A program made the translations under genes and the position numbers. A stretch of 9,338 bases of DNA from Clostridiales bacterium (GTDB taxonomy: Bacteria > Bacillota > Clostridia > Peptostreptococcales > Natronincolaceae), in assembly GCA_012800145.1 (NCBI GenBank), contig JAAZJW010000051.1, forward strand, positions 1 through 9,338, read 5' to 3'. The notes below the pieces were generated by a model. It searched no databases and was not told the origin of the DNA. It saw only the letters and a list, made by a program, of their open reading frames with translations. Shown here one piece after another: positions 1 through 5,969 of the stretch; positions within the stretch are counted from its first letter, which is position 1, and every line of letters begins with the position of its first letter.

Positions 1-28
1 CGATAAACGAAAGCATTATTGTAAAATA

Positions 29-105
29 TAGATCCTTCGCGGGTCAAGCTAATCCTGTTCGTCTCAGGATGACAAAAATGTGGGGCCTTCATAGCAATGA
101 CAAAA
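29..105. repeat. GTCATCCTGAG-type extragenic repeat remnant
   Basis: The segment carries GATCCTTCGC near its left end and CTCAGGATGACA at 63-74, with a 6-bp inverted repeat ATCCTG/CAGGAT (52-57 and 65-70) around a 7-base loop. This resembles the dispersed GATCCTTCGC...CTCAGGATGACA extragenic elements that I recall from many Firmicute genomes, interrupted here by extra bases. No gene is visible in 1-187. Copy number cannot be judged from one window, so calling it a repeat is recognition rather than proof. Confidence 0.4.
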
Positions 106-135
106 AGCGGGAAAAGTGCTTTTTCACACAGTCTG

Positions 136-163
136 ACGGTTCTCTGTTTGTCCAGAGAACCGT
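136..163. repeat. Perfect 11-bp palindrome with flanking GACAAACAG copies
   Basis: ACGGTTCTCTG (136-146) and CAGAGAACCGT (153-163) are perfect inverted repeats around a 6-base loop. The loop with its 3' arm reads GACAAACAG on the minus strand, and the same nonamer recurs just outside at about 169-177. No T-run follows on either strand, so it is a poor terminator. The GAGAACCGT core resembles dispersed extragenic palindromes of clostridial genomes, which is recognition from memory. A role as a back-up stop or processing signal behind the tRNA is possible. Confidence 0.45.
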
Positions 164-187
164 ACCCCCTGTTTGTCTGATTTTTCA

Positions 188-226
188 GCAAACAAAAACA
201 GCCACAACAAATCTGTTGTAACTGTT
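188..226 (-). terminator. Rho-independent terminator of the tRNA-Sec gene
   Basis: On the minus strand AACAG-TT-ACAACA, loop GATT, TGTTGT-GG-CTGTT form an 11-bp hairpin with one 2x2 internal loop (222-226 with 197-201; 214-219 with 204-209). It is followed at once by a T-rich tail, TTTTTGTTT. It begins 13 bases after the encoded CCA end of tRNA-Sec, so it fits the end of that transcript. The stem is A/T-rich, and efficiency may be moderate. Confidence 0.6.
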
Positions 227-238
227 GCAATTATTATA

Positions 239-335
239 TGGCGGGAGTGCGTGGGAATCGAACCCACCCAAGACGCTACTAACGCCTCATGCTGGTTTTG
301 AAGACCAGAGGGCACACCAGCACCCATCCACCCCC
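239..335 (-). tRNA. selC: tRNA-Sec (anticodon TCA)
   Basis: This 97-base gene encodes the selenocysteine tRNA that reads UGA recoded by SelB and a SECIS element. Visible hallmarks are the anticodon loop CTTCAAA closed by CTGGT/ACCAG, a long D stem of 6 bp (GGGTGC with GTGCCC, two wobble pairs) with a 4-base TGGT loop, and a long variable arm with a 7-bp stem (GAGGCGT...GCGTCTT, with wobbles). It also has a T arm GTGGG-TTCGATT-CCCAC, discriminator G and an encoded CCA. The acceptor arm pairs for seven positions (one G-T wobble), but the eighth, normally paired in bacterial tRNA-Sec, is G opposite G. The gene has its own promoter and terminator, so it is a monocistronic unit. No selA, selB, selD or selenoprotein gene is in view. 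Its presence implies that the organism makes selenoproteins. Confidence 0.93.
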
Positions 336-366
336 ATTCAGTTATTGCAATGCTTAACACCACTAT

Positions 367-394
367 ATTATAGCATGTTGTGTTTTTATGTCAA
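367..394 (-). promoter_or_regulatory. Consensus sigma-A promoter of tRNA-Sec
   Basis: On the minus strand a perfect TTGACA (394-389) is followed by a 16-base spacer and a perfect TATAAT (372-367). Transcription should start near 360, leaving about 25 bases of leader before the tRNA 5' end at 335. Full consensus hexamers are expected for a strong, constitutive stable-RNA promoter. Phased A-tracts lie directly upstream (404-458). Confidence 0.88.
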
Positions 395-403
395 GGGTAT
401 TTG

Positions 404-458
404 TTTTTCGTTTGTTTTTTGCTTTGTTTTGCGTTGTTTTGCGTTGTTTTTTGCTTTT
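404..458 (-). promoter_or_regulatory. Phased A-tracts / imperfect 10-bp repeat upstream of the tRNA-Sec promoter
   Basis: On the plus strand T-runs occur at 404-408, 415-420, 427-430, 437-440, 447-452 and 455-458. The first five are centred 10 to 11.5 bases apart, and the core is an imperfect tandem TTGTTTTGCG unit (424-446). On the transcribed strand these are A-tracts starting about 10 bases upstream of the -35 box. A-tracts in phase with the helix bend DNA, and A-rich sequence just upstream of -35 can contact the RNA polymerase alpha C-terminal domain (UP element). I infer an upstream activating curve for the tRNA promoter. Confidence 0.5.
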
Positions 459-497
459 ATATATCGAATGTGTATAAAAATATGGGAATTATGGCGG

Positions 498-567
498 AAA
501 AAAATAGAGGTTGCATTTACCTTGTCCTAAAATTTCTTATGCCGAAGTGTTCATCAACAAGGCCTCT
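498..567 (-). terminator. Possible terminator after the YvyF-like gene
   Basis: Two bases downstream of the stop codon, ACAAGG and CCTCT (557-567) can pair with CCTTGT (520-525) and AGAGG (506-510), giving an 11-bp discontinuous stem with a 9-base bulge on one side and a 31-base loop. On the minus strand a run of seven T (504-498) follows one base later. The U-run and position fit a terminator. The long loop and bulge make it weak. Confidence 0.35.
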
Positions 568-568
568 G

Positions 569-883
569 TTACCTTCTTAAATGGAATCTGCCCTTTTTTA
601 TTGACATTTTATCTTTTGACTCGGAATCCTTATCTTTATCCTTTGGAACTAGCTTATCTTCAACATAGGAAAGACTTCCATCCTCAACAAGACAATCGAT
701 GCCCTTAAGAGATACTCCTGTTTCTATAATAATATCTATAACCATCGATTCAGGGTATTTTCGTATGTATTTTATTATCAATTCATATTCCTTTGCATTT
801 TTTTCAAAACAATCTTCGCAATAATATATTTTTCCGCCCTTTTTGAACATTCTACCACATCTTTTGCATATCTCATAACCCAT
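569..883 (-). CDS. yvyF: YvyF/TIGR03826-like flagellar-region protein
   Basis: This encodes 104 residues. The N-terminus has two cysteine pairs, C6-x2-C9 and C22-x2-C25, in a short ribbon (KRCGRMF...YYCEDCF) that should bind zinc. An acidic/aromatic helix follows (KEYELIIKYIRKYP), then a helix-turn-helix-like part at about 47-75 (VIDIIIETGVSLKGIDCLVEDGSL). The last 30 residues are lysine-rich and low-complexity (KDKDKDSESKDK). This order matches the small YvyF family usually found beside flgM-flgN-flgK-flgL in Firmicute motility operons, where its molecular role is unclear. The start is supported by GGAGGG six bases upstream of ATG. Here the gene is alone: tRNA-Sec and not flgM follows it, so it has been separated from the usual operon. 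Its leader can fold into alternative hairpins. An unrelated regulator with the same fold cannot be excluded. Confidence 0.7.
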   Translation of the reverse strand: MGYEICKRCGRMFKKGGKIYYCEDCFEKNAKEYELIIKYIRKYPESMVIDIIIETGVSLKGIDCLVEDGSLSYVEDKLVPKDKDKDSESKDKMSIKKGRFHLRR

Positions 884-893
884 AGGATACCCT

Positions 894-935
894 CCATATC
901 TGTGATAGGGGATATGGTTAATAATGTCCTATCAC
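894..935 (-). promoter_or_regulatory. Alternative leader hairpins before the YvyF-like gene
   Basis: Reading the minus strand, GTGATAGG (935-928) can pair with CCTATCAC (909-902). CCATATC (917-911) can instead pair with GATATGG (900-894). The two stems overlap and exclude each other. The second stem uses the first GG of the ribosome binding site GGAGGG, the first leaves it free. The pairings are perfect but short (8 and 7 bp). A role in translational control is inference. The 8-bp repeat could equally be a protein operator. Confidence 0.35.
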
Positions 936-955
936 CTTATCATTTGTACTTTATC

Positions 956-992
956 TTTATATATTACAATTTCAGCTTTTTATATATTACAA
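956..992 (-). promoter_or_regulatory. 14-base direct repeat in the intergenic region 884-1181
   Basis: TTGTAATATATAAA on the minus strand occurs twice, at 992-979 and 969-956, with a 23-base period (about two helical turns). The repeats lie 73 to 109 bases upstream of the YvyF-like start, in a region with no open frame. The rest of 884-1181 is A+T-rich. It includes a weak sigma-28-like ACCGATAT (1075-1068) with TTAA 16 bases upstream of it, which I do not consider secure. The repeats may bind a regulator that sits on one face of the helix. Confidence 0.35.
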
Positions 993-1181
993 CCCTAATA
1001 ATATACCTCTTATAGTTAATATTATGGTTTCAATAATAGATATGATTTCCATATTATTTCATATACTATATCGGTAAAAAATGAGGATTCATTAACATCC
1101 TATAATCAACATAAAAGCCATTCTATGCAATCCTAAAATGAATATTAACCTGCAACAAAAAATAGGGCCCCATGTGTCTCT

Positions 1182-3242
1182 CTAACAAAACAATTTTAAA
1201 CTTTCTGTTACCTCACTTTTAATTTTAGTTACCCAACTCGATTTCTGTATTGCATCTATTTCTTTGTCATAATCCAGCCATTTTTTTGCTTCCTTTATCC
1301 TTAAATTTATCGGCAAATTAACGTTTTTACTTGGTCTGCACAGTTTATTTTCGAACCAATCAATTCTATCATGTAAGTAGGTCTCAAGACCTAGTAAATC
1401 ACAATGCTTAACCCAATCAGGTTTATTAGGAATTATATTATCAAGTATTAAATAATATTGATTTATAAACAGTGAATTGTCGTTAATATTAGATAATGCT
1501 TCCATAATTATCTGTCTTGCAGTACCCCCCAAATGAAAAACATAGGTTTTTCCCTTAAAACCGACAATCGGCCAAATGTCGTTATCAATGTTTAAATATT
1601 GTCTAATGGAATTGGCTTGATCCGGACCCCTGAATCTTTTTTTCCCAACATAACTCCATTCTCCTTCTGCAGATTTTTCGTTTTTTACCCTTTTTACTTC
1701 AATATTATGGTCATCATAACTGCTTTTTTGAAACAAATTACCTCCTGTTTTCAAGCCCATACCTTCTGAATCCTTTATATCGGATGCAATTTTATCCCCG
1801 GTGATTTCATCAATGATATTATAACCCACGGGCGAGTCGATATTGCTATGTATTATTCCCGTTCTGGTCATATCTAACCAATATTCCCCAAGTCTTAGTC
1901 CGGATTTATCTTCAATAATCTCCCCATTTTGTATCATGTTGCCTATTATTGCTTTTGAGTCCTTATCTTCAAAGAACAAATCCACCAAACTCCTAATTTG
2001 TTTCCGGGATCTTGATCTGCGACGGGACTGAAAAATATAAGAAGCTATCTGTTGAAAGACAACACTATAATTAAAACCGATATTTGTAGCACCAATATGA
2101 CCGCTAGCTGCTGCATTTAACATTGTTTCCTGAACCAATGCTTGGGATTTATTATTCGAACAAAGCATTACACGTGTTTTATCGGTCCTTCTATTTCCTC
2201 TGCCTATGCGCTGTAAGAAAGCAGCAATATCCGGTGGCGGCCCATCCAGCACAATTAAATCAATGTTACCAATATCTATCCCAATTTCAAGGGTAGAAGT
2301 AGCAACAGCAATAACCCTATCCTCATTTTTCACTATGTTTTCTGCTTCTTCCCTTATTTTCTTACTTAAACTACCATGGTGAGCAACTACCTTATATCCT
2401 AAATCATTGGTTACCTTTTTCAAATTATATGCCAATTTATCTACACGTTTCCTTGCATCACAAAAAACCAAAATTTTTTCCGCTTTTTTTAGTTTAGTCA
2501 AATAGTTAGGTAGGGATTTCTCTACCGGCCCATTATCTTTATTAACCTTTTCGATCTCCCTATCACCCGGAACAAGAATTGCTTTCCCATCAACCATAAA
2601 TTTTTCAACTACCGCATCGGCATCTGCAACAGTTGCACTCAAACCTAATATCTGAATTTTATCGTTGTTACACCATCCTTGTTTATATGCCTGATTCTTC
2701 AATCTTCTTAACCTGGCAATAAGCCATCTGATTTGTTCTCCTCTTGATGAACCATATAATAAATGTATTTCATCAAGTACTACTGTATTAACCATTGACA
2801 AAATATGTCCGTGCACACTGTCCCTTAACCTGCCCCTGCACATCATGCTGTCAAAAGATTCAGGTGTTGTTATCAAAATGTTTGATATATCACTCAACCT
2901 GCTTGCATAATCCCCAGTGCGCCTCAATATTGATAAGCCTAAACCATTTATAGGTTTTCGCAATCTTTCATATAAATCATTCACAAGTGCACGGGTGGGC
3001 GATATGTACAAAATTGTCCAGGGTTCCATTATATCTATATTTTTCTCAATTAATGGTGCACAAATGGCCTCTGTTTTTCCGCTTGCAGTGGCAGAACAAA
3101 CAAGAAGATCGTTTCCTTTTAAAATTTCAGGTATAACCTCTCTTTGCACACAGGTCAACCTGCCGTGCCGTTCGAAAAAAGCCGGCCAGGCTCTGGGAAG
3201 GCTTCCGGCAATCTCTCTATCTTTTTTTAAATTATTATTCAT
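1182..3242 (-). CDS. Lhr-like superfamily II DEAD/DEAH-type helicase
   Basis: This encodes 686 residues with a complete helicase core. It has a Q-motif-like TCVQREVIPEI (30-40), Walker A ATASGKTE (51-58), motif Ia SPTRALVNDL (81-90), TTPESF (125-130) and the DEIH box (157-160). It then has SAT (202-204), ILVFCDARKR (257-266), motif V ATSTLEIGIDIG (314-325) and motif VI QRIGRGNRR (344-352). The rest, about 360-686, is an accessory region that resembles the winged-helix/beta parts of Lhr-type helicases, with WSYVGKKRFRG and FHLGGTARQ stretches. Such enzymes are ATP-driven 3'-5' translocases. Relatives serve as BrxHI in BREX and SngC in Shango. It is last in the operon, starts 3 bases after the preceding stop, and has GGGGTG inside that gene's end as ribosome binding site. 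All catalytic motifs are intact. The activity call is firm; the defence role is inferred. Confidence 0.88.
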   Translation of the reverse strand: MNNNLKKDREIAGSLPRAWPAFFERHGRLTCVQREVIPEILKGNDLLVCSATASGKTEAICAPLIEKNIDIMEPWTILYISPTRALVNDLYERLRKPINGLGLSILRRTGDYASRLSDISNILITTPESFDSMMCRGRLRDSVHGHILSMVNTVVLDEIHLLYGSSRGEQIRWLIARLRRLKNQAYKQGWCNNDKIQILGLSATVADADAVVEKFMVDGKAILVPGDREIEKVNKDNGPVEKSLPNYLTKLKKAEKILVFCDARKRVDKLAYNLKKVTNDLGYKVVAHHGSLSKKIREEAENIVKNEDRVIAVATSTLEIGIDIGNIDLIVLDGPPPDIAAFLQRIGRGNRRTDKTRVMLCSNNKSQALVQETMLNAAASGHIGATNIGFNYSVVFQQIASYIFQSRRRSRSRKQIRSLVDLFFEDKDSKAIIGNMIQNGEIIEDKSGLRLGEYWLDMTRTGIIHSNIDSPVGYNIIDEITGDKIASDIKDSEGMGLKTGGNLFQKSSYDDHNIEVKRVKNEKSAEGEWSYVGKKRFRGPDQANSIRQYLNIDNDIWPIVGFKGKTYVFHLGGTARQIIMEALSNINDNSLFINQYYLILDNIIPNKPDWVKHCDLLGLETYLHDRIDWFENKLCRPSKNVNLPINLRIKEAKKWLDYDKEIDAIQKSSWVTKIKSEVTESLKLFC

Positions 3243-3245
3243 GGA

Positions 3246-4733
3246 TTACTGTTTCACCCCTTTGGGTGGGCCATATTTAATGTCTAATAACCCAACGTAC
3301 CATTTGATAAAGTTTCGTATCAATCCACTGTCATTATTTTCTATCCTTCCTGCAAGAATGTTCTCAGTATTTTTAGCTAAATTAATATCAAAATCTTTAT
3401 CTAATGCGTAGGCTTCACAATATAATTTATGAATTTTTTGTGCAAGATTAGTTCTATCTCGACTGTCCCAGGTTCCAAGCCTATACCTGTTTTGTTCTTC
3501 CAATGCTATGTGCTTTTGTATTACCCTATCTCCACTATGTCCTCCCTGATCTATTGTTGCTATATATATTCCCAACGGAGAATCATAATATTTTGTATCT
3601 CCTGTTAAATACTTGCGCAATGCTTTTAAAATATTTTGTACCTTTTCAAATCTTCCCCTATCCGTGTGCTCAATTTCAAACTCATCAATGGTAATTATTA
3701 AACCTTTATATCCCGCTAATTTCGCAATAATAGCATGTCCGGCAATAGATTCAACAAAGCACATTGGCCTGTTTTCTACCTTTCTATCTATCATCCTTTT
3801 TAATTTTATCTGTGATTTATTTAAATTATGTTCGGAGGTAATTTCCTTGATTACCTGTGTCGTTGTATATTCGTTACCGGACGAAATAATTGTATTAATA
3901 TGTTCGGAATACTTGTCCAAATGTCCTGAACGCAGAACATTATTAATTGTAATTAAATTATTCCTTATCTTATTATGGCCGTCAGTAACTATTTTTGTAT
4001 GGGTGCCCCCTTTTTCAATAACCTTAATATAAAGATCCAACAGGGGGAATTCATAATCCAAGTTGTCGCCCGAAAGGTAACCCCATAAATTGTTGAGTAA
4101 AACCTCAGGATCCGAAAAGCTTAAATTTTTACCGTCCACTTCCACACTTGCTGTTAAAAACCCTTCTTTTTCCGCCAGATATCTTATCATGCTCAGGGTA
4201 TGGCTTTTACCTGTGCCATAGATTCCACTAATTTCAAATCCAACAGGAACACCCTTTTTACATTTGTCAAATCCATTTTCTATCCATTGTTTCAGTTCTT
4301 CGAAACCAAGAGTTAATTCTTCGATATGTTTGTCGGGCACTAAACCAAATCTAAGGGATTCTATGGTTCTAATTGCAGAATTTTCACTTGCTTTCTTATG
4401 TAAACATTGTTCCTTACCTATAGGAATTTTTCTTAGTTTTTTCTTATCAAAATCGGATTTTTGAATCGAAATTGGATCCTTGGGAGGCTTTTCAACTTGA
4501 GCAGAAACGTTTGAATGCTTCCTAAGTACAATTGAATTATCTGCGGTCTCTTCAGTTGGATTCGAATCACTTAAGTGTTTTTCTGCCGGAACCAAATCAT
4601 CCAAATTCTTTTCAATCTGTAGACCATTAAGTCTGTCTATGGCAACAAGTGCGGACTTTCCCATTACTTTGACTATTTTACCCGGCCCAATCCCGTCTAT
4701 CATAACCTGCATCCCGGAAAAAGGTTTCCACAT
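3246..4733 (-). CDS. DUF2791/BrxD-like ATPase 3 with an N-terminal beta-barrel-like domain
   Basis: This encodes 495 residues. Residues 1-50 look like a small beta-barrel (GIGPGKIVKVMGKSALVAI...LDDLVP), comparable to KOW or CarD-like folds that bind nucleic acid or polymerase. A polar, probably disordered linker follows (about 51-118). The ATPase domain begins with SLRFGLVP (126-133) and has Walker A GIYGTGKS (170-177) and Walker B LIITIDEFE (345-353, D350 and E351). C-terminal motifs include ALEEQNRYRLG (410-420). About 165 residues separate the Walker motifs, as in the two upstream ATPases, so this is the same superfamily but the most divergent of the three. The start has GAGGTG six bases upstream and lies 3 bases after the previous stop. 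I infer an energy-coupling or loading subunit that acts with the helicase just downstream. An ATP-dependent regulator is an alternative. Confidence 0.75.
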   Translation of the reverse strand: MWKPFSGMQVMIDGIGPGKIVKVMGKSALVAIDRLNGLQIEKNLDDLVPAEKHLSDSNPTEETADNSIVLRKHSNVSAQVEKPPKDPISIQKSDFDKKKLRKIPIGKEQCLHKKASENSAIRTIESLRFGLVPDKHIEELTLGFEELKQWIENGFDKCKKGVPVGFEISGIYGTGKSHTLSMIRYLAEKEGFLTASVEVDGKNLSFSDPEVLLNNLWGYLSGDNLDYEFPLLDLYIKVIEKGGTHTKIVTDGHNKIRNNLITINNVLRSGHLDKYSEHINTIISSGNEYTTTQVIKEITSEHNLNKSQIKLKRMIDRKVENRPMCFVESIAGHAIIAKLAGYKGLIITIDEFEIEHTDRGRFEKVQNILKALRKYLTGDTKYYDSPLGIYIATIDQGGHSGDRVIQKHIALEEQNRYRLGTWDSRDRTNLAQKIHKLYCEAYALDKDFDINLAKNTENILAGRIENNDSGLIRNFIKWYVGLLDIKYGPPKGVKQ

Positions 4734-4736
4734 ACG

Positions 4737-5963
4737 CTACACCTCTAATTCTTCATCAATATCCCTGGATACAGCAACTTCCATTTCACCGGTTTCTATT
4801 ATATTAAGTAAAACAGAACAAGTGGATTTTACCATATCCCTTCTGTTACTGCTTGAGATGTCGGTTTCAACAATTTCTTTTGCTATTTCACTGATTTTAC
4901 TTTTGAGCATATCATTTTGAATTTTTGTTTCTTCTCCGAAGAAATCGAAAAATACATCGATGAGCTTATGACCTATACGCTCTAAATCTGTCAACGGATC
5001 ATCCCTTCTGAGTTCTATCAATGGAGCCAAAACATTTCCATCGAAAAATCCTCTCCCCCGCGGACTGGTTATTCTTTGCTGTAAGGCCGGAAAATTCTGC
5101 ATTTTTTCCACCAAATCCGGTGTCAATGCATATACCATTAGAGCAGAACCCTTATTTAAATTTGTAATAGCCTCTATGCCGGACATCAACATTGATAGAA
5201 TTTTGTCTGTCTTCTTTTTATCAACAGACAATCCTTGCTCCGCTTCATCAAAACATACTACAGTACCACAAAACCCAGCATGTTTTATAAACTGAAAAAG
5301 AGAAAGCATTGCCCTTTTGGCATAAAGATTGTTGGATCCCTTATCTAATTTGGGAATTCCGAGTTCTTTGGATAAATCCTTATCATTAAAAACGCCGCCA
5401 AGCCAATCACAACACATTTCAAAAACTGTTTCATTTTCTTCAATTTTAGCAATTAACGCCTTTTTCATTACCTTGCCGAATATATTTAATTTATAATCAA
5501 TTTTGTCTATGCCTTTGATCCAGTCCCCAAGTATGATATCCCTCAGTTCTTGTTCCTCCACCTGACTTTTAACTTTGTTTATTGCTCCCTCAATTAAAGA
5601 ATTAACACCATAACCCGTTGAATTAGGCGTCCGAAGTTCTCTCGTTATTTCACTGTATACAATTAAACTTTTAGTAAAATCCACGTCTTTGTTCAGCGTA
5701 ACCTCTGAAGTGACGCAATCCATTTCCCTTGACATTTCCATAAGCTGCCGCAGAAAATGGGTTTTACCGGAACCAAATGGTCCTACTATGAATTTTTCAG
5801 AAGAGGTACCCCTCTTGAACTGTCCGCATAGATATTTTTGTTTAATCCTTGAATAGGCATCTTCATAGCCAACTCCAAATAAACTGCAACCATCCTCAGG
5901 CGCAGTACCATAAGATGCCATACGTTCGAGCATGTTAATAAAATCATCCCTTGATAAATCCAT
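4737..5963 (-). CDS. DUF2791/BrxD-like P-loop ATPase 2
   Basis: This encodes 408 residues. It opens with a helix and the family signature YGTAPEDG...VGYEDA (18-36). Walker A follows as GPFGSGKT (61-68), Walker B as VVCFDEAEQ (235-243, D239 and E240), then FPALQQRI (291-298), whose arginine sits where BrxD-type ATPases have a conserved PAL..R element. The length and the wide gap between the Walker motifs fit BrxD (about 400-450 residues). No nuclease or transmembrane part is visible. The gene starts 6 bases after the previous stop, with AAAGG 12 bases upstream. All ATP-site residues are present, so it should hydrolyse ATP. In BREX and Shango such ATPases are essential partners of the helicase, but their exact mechanism is unsettled. 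Assembly into a mixed ring with ATPases 1 and 3 is my inference. Confidence 0.78.
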   Translation of the reverse strand: MDLSRDDFINMLERMASYGTAPEDGCSLFGVGYEDAYSRIKQKYLCGQFKRGTSSEKFIVGPFGSGKTHFLRQLMEMSREMDCVTSEVTLNKDVDFTKSLIVYSEITRELRTPNSTGYGVNSLIEGAINKVKSQVEEQELRDIILGDWIKGIDKIDYKLNIFGKVMKKALIAKIEENETVFEMCCDWLGGVFNDKDLSKELGIPKLDKGSNNLYAKRAMLSLFQFIKHAGFCGTVVCFDEAEQGLSVDKKKTDKILSMLMSGIEAITNLNKGSALMVYALTPDLVEKMQNFPALQQRITSPRGRGFFDGNVLAPLIELRRDDPLTDLERIGHKLIDVFFDFFGEETKIQNDMLKSKISEIAKEIVETDISSSNRRDMVKSTCSVLLNIIETGEMEVAVSRDIDEELEV

Positions 5964-5969
5964 TTTATA

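Noticed and set aside
239..335. tRNA-Sec as the integration site (attB) of the defence island
   Set aside because: The tRNA 3' end points left, away from the operon, and no copy of its 3' end was seen to the right. Integration at the 3' end would place the island on the other side.
124..363. 79-codon minus-strand open frame
   Set aside because: It runs through the tRNA-Sec gene and its terminator and has no family resemblance, so it is a shadow of the RNA gene.
404..458. CRISPR array or coding repeat
   Set aside because: The 10-base units have no spacers and are imperfect. There is no array elsewhere in the window.
1068..1095. Sigma-28 promoter for the YvyF-like gene
   Set aside because: ACCGATAT matches 6 of 8 bases of GCCGATAA, but the upstream box is TTAA at a 16-base spacing, which is too weak to call.
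1157..1181. Terminator of the five-gene operon (GGGGCCC followed by six T on the minus strand)
   Set aside because: GGGCCC has no room for a loop and no longer stem could be drawn, so the operon's stop signal remains unidentified.
2917..4032. Plus-strand open frames of 139-164 codons (and others at 225-708, 4264-4920, 5932-6219, 7223-8036)
   Set aside because: They lie antisense to well-supported genes or across the tRNA, have phenylalanine/serine/leucine-rich shadow composition, and show no recognisable domain.
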